From Aralia elata (Eukaryota; Streptophyta; Magnoliopsida; Apiales; Araliaceae): a stretch of 64,000 nt of DNA. The notes under the pieces are model-generated. The model had not been told where the DNA came from. It searched no databases and saw nothing but the letters and a program-made list of their open reading frames with translations. The DNA is taken from NCBI GenBank assembly GCA_034770075.1, contig JAVJAP010000215.1, forward strand, positions 558,001-622,000. Direction: 5' to 3'. This document shows, piece after piece, positions 1 to 10,936 of the stretch. The stretch's first letter is position 1. Each line of letters starts with the position of its first letter. The position numbers and the translations under genes are program-made.

Positions 1-820
1 GCAAGATTAACCCAATTAAATTCGTTTTCTTTTTCTACTTACTGATTAGAAGATATTCATTATTCTGTTCCTCTTTGTAAATTAAGATGTTTCTAATGAA
101 TAAAATTCTCAATCCGTCTCCAGACTATTCTTATCAAAAACAAACTAATAATAAAATCTTATTAATAACTGAAATTAATATTATACTTACACTGTAATAA
201 TAGTAATAAATTAAAATTAGGTAAAATGATCTTCATAAGATTGAAAATTGTTTCACACTCAAATTATACTATATAACGAATAATAAAATCTTATTTAAAC
301 TCGTATTATTATATGTCTATTTTAATAACATGAGCAATTTAATATTTAATAACATGATCTTATGATCATTTTCTTCTAAAATTATATCAGTAACCTGTAA
401 CAATGATCAGAATTGCAAGTTGACTGTTCTTCAAATTCAATTTTATTTTTATCAATTTTAATTATATTTAAATTATGAAAAAATAGAGATCATAATTATG
501 TAAATAGAAAAAGATAAAGTGGAGGATATAAAAGTAGCATGCAATTATTTTTAATATTTATATCTACATATCTTCAGAAATGCTAATGAGTAATGAACTG
601 TCACTTGAACCAATTCAGCATTATAATGATGAATGCTAATTCAAGACTGTCGCTAACTGATAGTTGTTGAGTCACAAACCAATAGAAAAATATGAATTGA
701 TTCACTTAAAACTCTTCTTTTTTCCATTGTAGTTGATTGTCCTTTTCCACTAATTGAGACACCTATACAATTATGAGTCCACATTTGTTGATGGTATCAT
801 TATAATATTGATCAATACTA
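1..820. other. AT-rich intergenic sequence
   Basis: Very AT-rich DNA with stop codons in all frames. I see no coding region, RNA gene or clear repeat boundary here. Confidence 0.6.
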
Positions 821-1032
821 TCCCTCCATTATAAGTCTACTCCAATTTTTTTTCAATACATATTTAAAGCCATAAATATTATATTTTATAATAAAATAAA
901 ATTTATGACAAACAATTAATGATATTATAAAATTTATCACAAACAGTTGTATTACTAAAAGTATCACTAAAAATAATATTTACGTCATTAAATATGTATT
1001 ATAAGAAATAAAAAAATAAATATAATAGAGAG
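821..1032. mobile_element. Degenerate Stowaway-like MITE (foldback)
   Basis: The two ends pair over roughly 60 bp with mismatches. The left arm starts TCCCTCCATTATA and the reverse complement of the right arm starts TCTCTCTATTATA; both continue into a shared stretch containing ATACATATTTAA. The CCCTCC start resembles plant Stowaway elements (CTCCCTCC). A left flanking TA is present but a matching right TA is not, so the boundary is approximate and the copy is old. Confidence 0.45.
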
Positions 1033-1066
1033 ATCATAATCCAATCAATACGGAATTCAAATGACA

Positions 1067-1101
<35 letters not shown>

Positions 1102-1111
1102 ATATATATAT
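1067..1111. repeat. (AT)n microsatellite
   Basis: About 45 bp of alternating A and T with one phase slip in the middle. Confidence 0.9.
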
Positions 1112-1410
1112 GAGACAAATAAATCTTAAATCTTAATCTTCTATCATATTTAATACAATTTAAAAAAATAACCTTAAGGAATTTAATTCATATTTTATAG
1201 GAAAGTGATTATATGTCGACTAATTTTTAACGTGAAATTATAAGCGATAAAAAAACAATAATATGTGTGTTCTTTTCTTATACCATTTTATTTTATGTAT
1301 CCACATATATCAATATTTAACATTGACATAAATTTTTGGTGTCATAAGCAACATTTTATTTCATATATTGTCATACAAGTCTATATTAATATTATGAGGT
1401 GGTTAAGATT

Positions 1411-1540
1411 TTTTTTTTTTTGGCTACTTTTTGAATGAAAATTTAGTATTCTTGCCTTAGGCAAGAATAGATCCCAAGACCTCATGCACCCAAGCCTTAT
1501 GAGTAGTTGTTTTACCATTGAACCATGAGGACTTGGTAAT
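1411..1540 (-). mobile_element. tRNA-derived SINE
   Basis: On the minus strand the element has a perfect RNA polymerase III A box, TGGTTCAATGG, at 1515-1525. A B-box-like GGATCTATTC lies about 40 bp further on at 1465-1474. It ends in a run of about a dozen A (T run at 1411-1421 on the plus strand). Near-identical 12-bp direct repeats flank it, GTGGTTAAGATT at 1399-1410 and GTGGTTAAAATT at 1541-1552, as expected of a target-site duplication. The parts of a short tRNA-type SINE are all present; the body is not assigned to a named family. An inverted repeat, ATTCTTGCC/GGCAAGAAT, lies inside it. Confidence 0.75.
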
Positions 1541-1552
1541 GTGGTTAAAATT

Positions 1553-2021
1553 AAGAATATGTGATTTTTAGATCTCAAGTTCAATTTTCACTTGTGCGAA
1601 TTTATTTTTCTTCTTAGCGTGAATTGTGTTTTTTCTTTAATTATGTGATACTTGATTTAATAAAAATAATAGAAAAACTTATGTTCAATCTTGCCACAGT
1701 ACTCTACTATAAAGAAAATTTAACTCGAGAACCTAAACATACCTTATATGTGATATATTTAAAGACGATTAATATTGTCAGACCAAAAATTATATTGTCA
1801 GAGTAATAAGTGTCACTTAAAATATTAACCGTAGTTAAAACAATATAAAATAAAACGTCGTTATATGACAACATCATTTATGTGTTGACAATATCAATTG
1901 TCATATCTAAATAATAATAATAATAATATTAATTTCTAATATAATTACTAAAAATATCTGTTAACATAAAAATTATTGATATTATTATACTGAATATATA
2001 TTTGATTAAGAGAATACATTA
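1553..2021. other. AT-rich intergenic sequence
   Basis: No supportable gene or repeat. The short open frames here are AT-rich and lack any recognisable domain. Confidence 0.55.
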
Positions 2022-2023
2022 TA

Positions 2024-2250
2024 CTCCAAAAAATGATCCAATTGACTAATTTTAGAATTAAGAATTAAGTATATAAATTTTATATTTTCAAACCTATAAA
2101 AATTGGAGGTGGTAGTAAATTCAACATAATTTCTTATAGTTATAGTTTCTCTACCTATTGTTATAAAAAAATAATACAAATTTTACTTACAAAAATAATT
2201 AATTTAATTGAAAAAATCAATCTAAGCTAATTTTGGCAGTACTGAGGGAG
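2024..2250. mobile_element. Possible Stowaway-like MITE
   Basis: The left end reads TA-CTCCAAAAAATGATCC. The right end, reverse complemented, reads TA-CTCCCTCAGTACTGCC. Both are flanked by TA (2022-2023 and 2251-2252), and both arms include an ACTAATTTT/CCAAAATTAGC-like segment. The size fits the Stowaway class, but the arms are diverged. Confidence 0.4.
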
Positions 2251-2252
2251 TA

Positions 2253-2600
2253 GAATATATCAATATGGCTGTGACCGCGTTACTGTGCATTGTAAAATCT
2301 ATTATTAACTCTAGTTTAACATTGATTACCTTTTGACATGAAATTGGAAAGACTTTAATCAATCATTATCTTAATTTATAGCCAGCGACAACTTTTAATC
2401 TACATAAAGTATCGATAAGAAAACTACATTTATTTGTCCTTATATATAGTGGCATTTACGATAAGAATTAAGTCTAAAAAAATATTCCATATTTCCTCTC
2501 AAGCATCAAATGGTGGGTTTATTTACTCCAAGAATCAAACTATCTTAAGAAATATAAAATTAAATAACCTATTTATTTTTAAAGATTTAGTATATGCATA
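2253..2600. other. AT-rich intergenic sequence
   Basis: Nothing supportable seen. A 64-codon open frame at the right edge runs into the neighbouring MITE and has no domain. Confidence 0.5.
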
Positions 2601-2602
2601 TA

Positions 2603-2854
2603 CTCCCTCCTTTCTAGAACATAATTAAGTTTAATTTAACCTTTGTGAGTCAATTTAAGATAGTTTCTTATTTAAATTGATGGGATTAATTTAACTCTTA
2701 AAAATAATACATCATATAATTAATTATTAATAATTTCATATAATTTATAATTTTATATTTAAATTTAATGAGCTCCTATCAATTTTAAATTTATAAATAT
2801 CTCAAATTGATTTTAAAATAACAAAATTGATCCTAAATTTTGAGACGGATGAAG
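2603..2854. mobile_element. Stowaway-like MITE
   Basis: The left terminus is CTCCCTCCTTTCTAG. The right terminus, reverse complemented, is CTTCATCCGTCTCAAAA. Flanking TA dinucleotides lie at 2601-2602 and 2855-2856. The length of about 250 bp, AT-rich interior, TA target and CTCCCTCC start all match the Stowaway (Tc1/mariner-related) MITE class. Confidence 0.65.
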
Positions 2855-2856
2855 TA

Positions 2857-3612
2857 TTTATTTTATGTTATTTGATAAACCCCTTTAAAGAGAAAGATAC
2901 AAATTACATGTTTGATAAATATCTCAAATTGATTTTAAAATGAGGCTTATAATTCTAATTGGAGATGCTACTTCACTATTAAAATAGCAGTTTTTATTCT
3001 CTTTCAGTTATAAACATAAGATTGATTGACTAAGAAAAATTATTAAACTCTTTTCAAGCTGTCAAAAAATATATTTCTTTTTCCATTAAAATTATTTAAC
3101 TTTCAAATAGCTATCAAAAATGACCAAAATTTGACCGATTTGTATATTTTTAATAACTTGACACTGATTTTTTCGATCATAATAAATTGCAATTATGGAA
3201 CTATAGAATCGAAACAATGAGCAAAAAAATGGAATATTTGACTTCAACAGTAATGGTATCTCTTACAGCACAAAAATCCCAAGAGCTGCCAACAAGAAAC
3301 CCAAAAACCTATAAAATAAAATAAATAAAAAAACCAAAGAAAAGGGTGCAAGACTATCCAAATTAACAACGAAATTTTAACTGCCTGGAATCCAAATTCC
3401 AAAAAGACGCAAACAATGTTTGCGGATAAATATTAGAATCTTTCAACAACAAAGTTTTTGGATTCCTAATTTTATCTACTCCCCATCCCTTTCTTGGCAA
3501 CCAAACAAGAAAAACAAAAAAAAGAAAACGAAAATAAATGGCCGAAGGAATGAGAGTGGAGCGTAGAATGAAAGCCAAGAATCAGACTTGCCTAGAATTT
3601 CACTTTGTCACT
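2857..3612. other. Intergenic sequence, possibly downstream part of a minus-strand transcript
   Basis: No conserved coding region. This stretch is less AT-rich from 3360 onward. It lies downstream (minus strand) of the TATA box at 3808-3817, so it could be untranslated RNA from that promoter. No polyadenylation site can be chosen with confidence. Confidence 0.35.
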
Positions 3613-3699
3613 TCATCTGTTTCGGCGTCGCGGAAAGCTGAGCGGCTTATAGCAGAAAGAAGCTACGTACATGGACAGTAGATGAGTCCCTTTAAGCAT
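3613..3699 (-). CDS. Small ORF (28 codons) in a possible minus-strand transcript leader
   Basis: The first ATG downstream of the TATA box at 3808-3817 opens a 28-codon frame, MLKGTHLLSMYVASFCYKPL followed by SFPRRRNR. It is Cys/Tyr-containing and ends in a basic tail. The presumed leader between promoter and ATG contains CTT/CCT repeats typical of plant 5' leaders. I do not recognise the peptide. It could be a conserved upstream ORF, a tiny secreted or basic peptide, or chance. No longer ORF follows on this strand within the window, so a main coding sequence would need splicing or is absent. Confidence 0.25.
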   Translation of the reverse strand: MLKGTHLLSMYVASFCYKPLSFPRRRNR

Positions 3700-3807
3700 C
3701 TCTTGTTGCTTGGAGAGAGAAAATATTGAGGAGGCAAATGGAGAGTTCAATTAGAAGAGGGAGGAAGAAGAAGAAGAATATGTGAGACTTTGTGAGGGAT
3801 TATTGAA

Positions 3808-3817
3808 TATTTATATA
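3808..3817 (-). promoter_or_regulatory. Candidate TATA box (minus strand)
   Basis: TATATAAATA on the minus strand lies about 110 bp upstream of the 28-codon ORF. A CT-rich tract (TTCTTCTTCTTCCTCCC) lies between them. The arrangement looks like a plant RNA polymerase II promoter; transcription is inferred. Confidence 0.35.
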
Positions 3818-3908
3818 ATGGGGTAAGTTCATTGTTTGATAGACGGATGGTACAAGGGGTAATGAAGAAAAATATTATTATAAGACACCTATTCATATGA
3901 GGGCCAAG

Positions 3909-3945
3909 TGTGTGTGTATGTATATATATATATATATATATATAT
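3909..3945. repeat. (GT)n/(TA)n microsatellite
   Basis: GT repeats followed by TA repeats. A similar (TA)n(TG)n tract lies at about 4203-4243, on the other side of the foldback element. The foldback may therefore have landed in one longer TA/TG microsatellite. Confidence 0.8.
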
Positions 3946-3949
3946 GGAT

Positions 3950-4195
3950 CAAGAGCATACGCTTTTAAATGACATACCAAACATATCCCTTTTAGCGACG
4001 GACCGGGCGACGATTTGGTTCGTCGCCATAGGTCCGGTCCGTCGCTAAAACCTTTAGCGATGGACAATATATAGCGACGAACCCGTCGCTAAAAGCTATA
4101 GCGACAGACCGGACCTATGGTGACGGATCAAACCGTCGCCCGGTCCGTCGCTAAAGGGGGTATGCTTGGTATGTCATTTAAGGTGGTATGCTCTT
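3950..4195. mobile_element. Long foldback MITE with GCGACGG-rich arms
   Basis: The whole 246 bp is close to a perfect inverted repeat. The outer ends are CAAGAGCATAC and GTATGCTCTTG. Each arm then carries a TTAAATGACATACCAA motif, TTTAGCGACGGACCGGGCGAC and an inner AGGTCCGGTCCGTCGC-type block. It sits between TA-rich microsatellites. No coding capacity. Transcribed, it would form a hairpin of about 120 bp. The TAGCGACGG motif resembles subterminal repeats of some CACTA or Mutator non-autonomous elements; the superfamily is not settled. Confidence 0.75.
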
Positions 4196-4599
4196 GAAAT
4201 GCACTATATATATGTATATATATATATATGTGTGTGTGTGTGTATGTCTCTCTGTGATCTATAGCAAATGTTTGCTATGGACACTATTCTAACAAACTGA
4301 TCTTGTATTGTCCAAGTCAAGATCCAACGACCAAAGATCACTAGGATAAAAAACCCTGCCGCTAGTCTTTCTGTCGGCTAGGGAATTTTTTTTATAGTGG
4401 CTAGAGAAATTACCTTTTTACCCTCAATTTTTATTCGGCTTTTATCCTAGCTTCCAGACGGAGTAACGGGTTAGGATACGACGACGTATTTTGTCCAAAA
4501 TGTTGGCGTTTCTCCTTGCGCTAGAGGGAGTAGTGGCTAGGATAGCAATATAAACAAATCCTAGATCTGTTCGCCCATTTCAAACATTTTAATCCATAC
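4196..4599. other. Upstream region of the MULE/FAR1-like relic
   Basis: TA/TG microsatellite, then about 350 bp of unassigned sequence. It contains repeated CTAG-rich segments (GGCTAGGGAA, GTGGCTAGAG, GTGGCTAGGATA). It may hold the promoter or end sequences of the transposase relic, but I could not identify a terminal inverted repeat. Confidence 0.35.
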
Positions 4600-6806
4600 G
4601 TGCATCCATTTTTTCAGCAGTTGCAGAAATCTAGCTTTAGTGACAATCCTTGCAAATTTAAACACACTAATCAGTTGTTCGTTCATAATTTTGGTAAGTG
4701 TTTTTCAATGGTTTCCATGTCTGCTGCAAATATGTTTTTATCTAGTTCTTCTAAATCTCTTGCTCGTTTAAATTGTACAAATACATCTGACTTTGTTAAT
4801 GAAGTTGAAAATAGTAAACCTAAAATAGTCCCATATGTTGGTCAATTGTTCTCTAAGTTGGAAGATGCTGAAAATTTTTATAAAGCCTATGCACACAAAA
4901 ATGGTTTTGAGATTAGAATTGCTACAAGTCATAAACATGTTCGTAATAATGATTTGTCGTCCATGTTATATGTATGTAAAAAAGATGGTAAACCAACTGT
5001 TGTAAAAAGTTTACCAGATGATGAATATGATAATGATAAAATAACAAGACAAAGAGACTCTATAGGACGAATATTATGCAAAGCTAGAATGTTTGTCGTC
5101 CATAGTAAGAAAGAAGACCATTAGCGTATTTCTACCGTTGAGTTGGATCACAATCATCAATTAGTGACACCTACCAACGTAGATTTGATTGAGACACATA
5201 GGAACATTACGCCGGTGGCCAGAGGCGGACGTAGGATTTTTAGCAAGAGTGGGCACTCTTTTAATTAAACTAAAAATAATAATAATAAATTTTATCAAAT
5301 ACAAATTTTAATTAAAAACACATAAAAGTCATTACAATGGCGCAACAACCTTTTCTGTCGTTCTCTTCTTCATTTCTTCTCTCCTGTCTCGTGTTTCTCT
5401 CTCTATGTTTTAACGTTTGAGTAATACTATTGAACACAAACTATACACAAAAATTATGTACAAACAGTATAAAAAAGGAGAAAAAATAGGAAGCACGACC
5501 TACCGTGAGATGTTTTAGACATTTTTATTGGTATACATAGGTTCTACTCTTTGTGTATAATTTCTTGTGTACAATTTGTGCACAAGTTATTATCTTTTAG
5601 CATTTTGTTCCTTCTAGTACTGCTTGCTGCTATAAGTTAAAATATTTTCTTAAGGGGGACACCATTTACTATATTACCCCTATACTAAGAAAGATTTTCG
5701 AAAACCAAGGGTGGGCACTTGCCCCTTGCCAATATGTAGATCCGCCCCTACCAGTGGCAAGATAATTGATTGACACTTTAAATAAGATAGGTATTGGACC
5801 TAGTAGGATGATGAACGTTTTGAGCACAATGGGTAGAGGGATGCAAAACGTAGGTTTTAGTGGTAAGGATATTCGTAATGTAGTTAGAGATTTAAGGCGT
5901 GATTCGGAGGATAAAAATGATGCACAAGCTGCAGTCAATTATTTGAAAAAACTTGAATTTGGGGGTGCGAGTAAATTTTTTTCCCTTGTCAAACTTGGTG
6001 AAAACAATCGCATAACTTGTATTTTGTGGGTAAACGCCCGATCAAGGTTAATGTATCAACATTTTAGAGACGTTACGACATTTGACACTACGTATAGGAC
6101 AAATAGGTATGAGATGCCATTTGTTCCATTTACCGGGGTCAACCACCATTATCACTCTATTTGGTTTGGGTTTGCACTGTTAAGGGATGTGACAGAGGAC
6201 ACTTTCGTTTGGGTCTTAGAGACTTGGCTCGAAGCCATGGACTACAGGACCCCTATAACCATCATCACTAACCAAGATAAAGCCATGAGCAATGTTATTT
6301 CTAGGGTACTCCCTTCCACTCATCATGTACTGTGTTCTTGGCATATAAGCAATAAATTCCCAAAGAAATTGCAGCATATTTATTCTGAACACCCATTATT
6401 TAAAGAGGATTTTAATAATCTGTGTGTATAATTCATTGTCCATTGGCAAGTTTGAGGAGCGTTGGGAAATCCTCATGAGGGATTATGAATTGTATAACAA
6501 TGAGTGGCTCAGAAGTTTGTATGTTGTGAAGGAGAAATAGATACGTGCATATACAAAGAGATATTTTGCCGCGGGAATGACAACCATCAAAAGAAGTGAA
6601 GGCATGAACCATTTTTTGATGAATATGTGATAGCTTCAACAGGCATGAAAGAATTTATAGTCAAGACTCAGAAGGCTATTGAGAAATAATACATCAGAGA
6701 GAGAAAGGCCGACTACGTAACAACCCATCAAAAATAAAGTATATAGTATGTGGATCATCTTTGGAAGTGGATGCTGCTAAGGTGTATACAAAAGAGATGA
6801 TGAGGA
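4600..6806 (+). pseudogene. FAR1/MULE-type transposase pseudogene
   Basis: The first part (from 4600) encodes a FAR1-type DNA-binding domain: EDAENFYKAYAHKNGFEIRI, then C and H ligand-like residues ending in VELDHNHQ. After the hAT MITE at 5220-5750 the frame resumes as LIDTLNKIGIGP. It continues into a MULE transposase core: DVTTFDTTYRTNRYEMPFVP, GFALLRDVTEDTFVW and TNQDKAMSNVI, with CSWHI near its end. It is broken by a TAG at 5122-5124, the MITE, a frameshift near 6420, a TAG at 6538-6540 and a TAA near 6687. By comparison with the family as I recall it, two stops replace Trp and one replaces Gln. The homology stops near 6800, where Ty3/gypsy sequence takes over. It could be a mobile MULE or a dead FAR1-RELATED host gene; no terminal repeats were found. 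Confidence 0.85.
5220..5750. mobile_element. hAT-type MITE inside the transposase pseudogene
   Basis: The 531-bp insertion starts CAGAGGCGGACGTA. Its end, reverse complemented, starts TAGGGGCGGATCTA. Both fit the CAGRGGCGGA terminal repeat of plant hAT elements. It is flanked by 8-bp direct repeats, CCGGTGGC at 5212-5219 and CCAGTGGC at 5751-5758, differing at one base; 8 bp is the hAT duplication length. Removing it and one repeat restores a continuous reading from the DNA-binding domain to the transposase core. Subterminal GTGGGCAC motifs occur in inverted orientation. No transposase inside. Confidence 0.85.
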
Positions 6807-7030
6807 CATGCTTGGCGTGGACAAGGATGAAAGCTATGGAGCGGATCCGGTGCAAGTTCCAATTGGTCCCGTGATGAGGGCTCGAGCTAAACTGTTCAAG
6901 GAAGGACTTATTGGTTTGATTCAAGGGGTTTGGGTTGAGAATGGATCGACGACTTGTGCTAAGGAGTATGATTCTAAGTTTGTTATTTTGTTGCAAGCAA
7001 TTGGCTTAAATCAGCAAAGCAGCGCAGACG
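6807..7030 (+). pseudogene. Ty3/gypsy pol C-terminal remnant (element F family)
   Basis: The reading frame from 6808 contains QVPIGPVMRARAKLFKEGLI followed by GLIQGVWVEN. The GPxTRARAKxxKEALxGLIQ pattern is the C-terminal tail seen in many plant Ty3/gypsy polyproteins that carry a gag of the type found at 11.3 kb. Only about 60 residues remain, directly abutting the MULE relic. The open frame runs on to 7110, but similarity fades after the WVEN segment, where the LTR probably begins. Family assignment is from recollection. Confidence 0.55.
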
Positions 7031-7302
7031 GAATAGAAAGTCCAGCGCCGTGGCGCTCTCTTAAAGAGTCACAACGCTCCCCTTCAGAGCCGCGACGCTC
7101 CCCTTCATGAGCCGAGGCGCTCCAACTTCTGATTTCAGCTTCCAGACGCGTTTTTGACGATTTTAGACGGGCATTTTGCACGTGATTTTAGGGATTTAGC
7201 TATATTTTGCAATTCTAATGTAATTCGAAAGCTAATTTAGCTAGGGGCTTCTTACCAAATTGATTTATACTTCCTTTTTGGACTTAGGGTTTTCTTCTAC
7301 TA

Positions 7303-7314
7303 TTATAAATAGGA
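7303..7314 (+). promoter_or_regulatory. TATA box of the F LTR
   Basis: TTATAAATAGGA lies in the LTR of element F. It is a canonical plant TATA motif at a plausible U3/R position. Confidence 0.45.
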
Positions 7315-7624
7315 TACATGGGTGATGTAATTGATACATATTATTATTAGTTTAGATTTATTAATACAATTATGAGATTATTCTTTTCTTTTGATTCTTT
7401 GAGAATTTTTAAGCTAATTTCTTAGTTTTTCTTTGAGATTCAATCTTGACTTATCATATAACAAAACATAATTGTGTGTGGCGTCTTCTACCATACATTA
7501 ATCGTCGATTGTACTTTTGGTTCTTGCTTACATGTAAGCATTGGGCCAAGATGTCGTTGGTATCCATTCAACGCAGATTTCCTAGCGCAAGCGATTGTAC
7601 CAAGGTTCTCGTCTGAATATATAC

Positions 7625-10600
7625 TGTGACAACCCGGATTTTCAGTAATTATTAAATAAGAATTTAATAAATAAAATTCTTATTATTAGAAGTGTCGGAT
7701 TCGAATAAATATATATGTGTTATATATTTTTGAAATATGTGATTTGGTGTGAAAAGATTAAGTGGAATATAGAAGAGAAATATTTATTTACATTGGAAAA
7801 ATGAGGTTTAATAGTTTATTAAACCATTGAAGATAATAAATGAAATTGTTACGAAAATGATATTAACTGAATATTATTAAGTTAAAAATTATATTATGCA
7901 ATAATATAATTTGAATATTAAGCCTTGAACGACAATAGAGATTATGAATTAAGTTTCATAAAAGAGGAGATTAATTCGCTTTATTAAAATAGTGAATTAA
8001 TGTAAACATATATTTGTTTCAATAAAATGAGAAAGCGAGTCGTTACATATATATGTAATATGTTAATGTAATTCGATGACGAATTTCGTAAATAGTTAAA
8101 ATATTTATCAAATAAAATAAATATTTTAGCTGTGATATGTATTAAATACAATAAATATTTGATGAATATTATTATGGAATAAATTATTTAAGTATGATGA
8201 TGTTGAGTAAATTAAATGATTTTATAATTGGTGCGTATTTTATTACGCTAATAGAATGATAATATTATAATTTAATTAAATAATTAAATTATAAGATTAA
8301 TGATTTATTAAATAAAAATTATAATTGTCTAATTAGATATTATAATTTTGTTAGTAAAATATAATTTGATTTATTAATAAAATAAGTGTAATTAAATAAG
8401 GTGTGATAAGTATACCATATAATAAGAAGAATATTAAAATAAAGAGAAAAATAGATTATTATTTTTTTTGTTCTAGCCAAACGTGGCCTAGACCCTTGGT
8501 ATTTTGTAACTGATTAAACCTTAAGCCTTCTAGTAACTGAAGGAGGAATTTTATTCTTACGTTCGTTTCCTAAGCCTAAGACTAAGAATACAGAGAAAGG
8601 AAAAGAGAGAAAGAAAGAGAGAAAAAAAAAGAGAGAGAAAGAGAGAAATTGAGAGAGATTTCTGTAGAATTGGAAGAGGAAGAAGAATTCTAGGAATCAA
8701 GAAGATGAATAATCAAACCTCTCTACCATCTATACAAACTAAGGAAGGAATCAAAGAGGTAATTTTTATATTTTTGGTTCTTCACTATGTTTTCTTAAAT
8801 TTTTGTATAAAGTTCATGTTGGTTACATGAATTGATGAATGATATGAGGTTATATGTGTTTGTGTGTATATATATATATATATAATCTATTATGTATCAT
8901 CTTTACATGATTTGGAGTAATCGAATTTGGGTTTTTGTTTTAAAAGAAGAAGTTGTAGAACAAATTCGCAGAAAATGAGTAACCAACCCGTTGTTTTTGT
9001 AAAAATCATATAAAATCGAGTTTTAGGAGTTAGAGAATGGGCTATATATCAAATTAAAGGTATGGAAGTAAGCTAAACACAGGAATAAGAATCGCATAAA
9101 AATTCCTTTTGATTTGTCCGTAGCGACTGATTTAGTGAGGCTGGTTCAGAACATTTACAGTCTGCTGAAGCAGAAAATCTGTTACGGTTTCTGACTTTGT
9201 AAAAATCGTATAAATTCGTGTGTTTGGAATTTAAAGAAACGTAAAATTGCAAAGTTGTAGATATTGAAGTTTTCTTGTTGTACTCGTGTGTTTGATCCAT
9301 TTTCATGCAGTATGCTATTTTTGAGAAATTATTTTGTACGGCTGGTCAGAAAAATTATACTTTCTGACCTAAGTTGAAAAACATGAAAATCTGTTTTAAT
9401 TGGAAAGGAACCCAAGGTTTGGGCCATGGTGGTCTGAAATTAGAATTAATAAGGTTTAATTTGACGTAAGGATGGATAAAAACGGATAAGTAACGAATAG
9501 TTGGGATTAAAACAAAAACAGTATAAGATAGAACTTTGGTTAATGTTTATAGATAACCTTGTTTGAGTTGTGGGAGTTTGAGATGTTGAAGAGGAAACAT
9601 CGCGCTGGGCGCGGTGTTCAAAAAAATATATATATTATTTTCAATTTTAAAATATGTACATGAGGTTTAATAAAAACAAATGATATTTTAAAGGTTGTGT
9701 TTTAGTAAGTTATATAAAACTTAAGTTTGATATTCGTGAGGTATAATAATGTTGTTTAATTGCTAAGCCATATGTTTATGCTATTTAAGGTTCCTAATTG
9801 AATTGAATAAGCCTAATATACTTATAATGCAATGTGTATGTAAACTTTAATTATTTAACTAAATGTTAAGTATCGATTAAAATGGAACGTAATGAGAAAG
9901 AAGGTTGTTGTTAATAAACCGTATGGTTAATGAGGAGTCCTAATGTGACTTAAACACTAAATATTGTGTACCGATTAAAAGGAAAGATTAAGGAATGTAG
10001 AGTAGAGTTATTTAAACGGTTACTAAACGTTGCTATGTGACTAATAAATGATGTGCATAATTTATATATTGTGTAGGATACGTGAGACGCAGATAGTTAT
10101 AAGTTGTTTATGGTAATTGGTAATCTACGAGCCAGGCAAGTCTTTCAGTTCTTAATTATTATGTGAACTCGATGATTAACTGTTTTAATTTATATTGTAA
10201 AAAAAACATGATGTATTATTTATGTTGTAAGTACGAAATGTGATGGTCAATTTATGACTACACTGATTGAGTAAAGAATGCTGATTGAATTATGGAATTC
10301 AATCTTTATTTGATATATGATGTATAACATGAAAGTTATGTTTGTTCAGATGTTTATGTTTTATAAGATGAGTATGTTATTTATGTGCTACGTGAAGCAT
10401 GAAAACTGTTAGATTTCACTGAGCTGTCGAGCTCATTCTTGCAAATAACTATTTTTGCAGGTTAAGGATCAAGGTAACGTTAAGTGCTACTTGAAAGACA
10501 TTGATCAAAATGATGCATGAAGATTAACTGTTTTTAGTTGAAGTTATTATTTGTATTATGTTAAGAGTTTGATAAATGTAATTATGTCGAGTTGTAAAGT

Positions 10601-10834
10601 TTGTATTGAGATGAAAACTTTTATAATAAGTTCGTTAAGGCGAATCCTATTATTAACATAATTCTAAGATATTTAGATGTAAAGGTTAAAAGTTTTGGGA
10701 TTGTAATAGAAAATTTTTAATTATTCCGCATTTTTATGATTATGTCATCGATTGGTGATATATTAATAGAAGTTTGATGTGTTAATAACGACCGAAGTCG
10801 AGGGTTGAATTGTATAAATTTTGGGGTCGTTACA
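7625..10834 (+). mobile_element. Solo LTR (G) of a Tekay/Del-like Ty3/gypsy element
   Basis: It starts TGTGACAACCCGG and ends GGTCGTTACA (5'-TG...CA-3', inverted-repeat-like TGTRACRACC ends). A perfect 5-bp duplication TATAC flanks it (7620-7624, 10835-10839). No PBS, PPT or coding sequence is inside the 3210 bp, so it is a solo LTR left by LTR-LTR recombination. Orientation comes from a GAGCTCATTCTTGC...TTTTTGCAG segment near the right end, shared with the D-family LTRs, and from a GA-rich leader (8590-8720) followed by an AGAGGTAATTTT splice-donor-like site. Confidence 0.85.
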
Positions 10835-10936
10835 TATACGTTGGGTTGCAGTGTTGTGAGTGTTCCAACCTACAACTTTGCTAGAAACGATCCGGCGACG
10901 TCCACCTCACGCAAGCGTACCGTGAAGTCTATCATT

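Larger units (their letters stand above)
7030..10934 (+). repeat. LTR of old Ty3/gypsy element F, interrupted by solo LTR G
   Basis: The sequence lies between a pol tail and a PBS-like site followed by gag, so it should be an LTR. It has a TATA box (TTATAAATAGGA) at 7303-7314. Its continuity across the solo LTR G is shown by the TATAC duplication (7620-7624 and 10835-10839). Without G the LTR would be about 0.7 kb. The left boundary is not defined by sequence and the right boundary is set just before the PBS-like site. The order pol tail, LTR, gag means one LTR is shared by two partial F copies. Confidence 0.45.
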
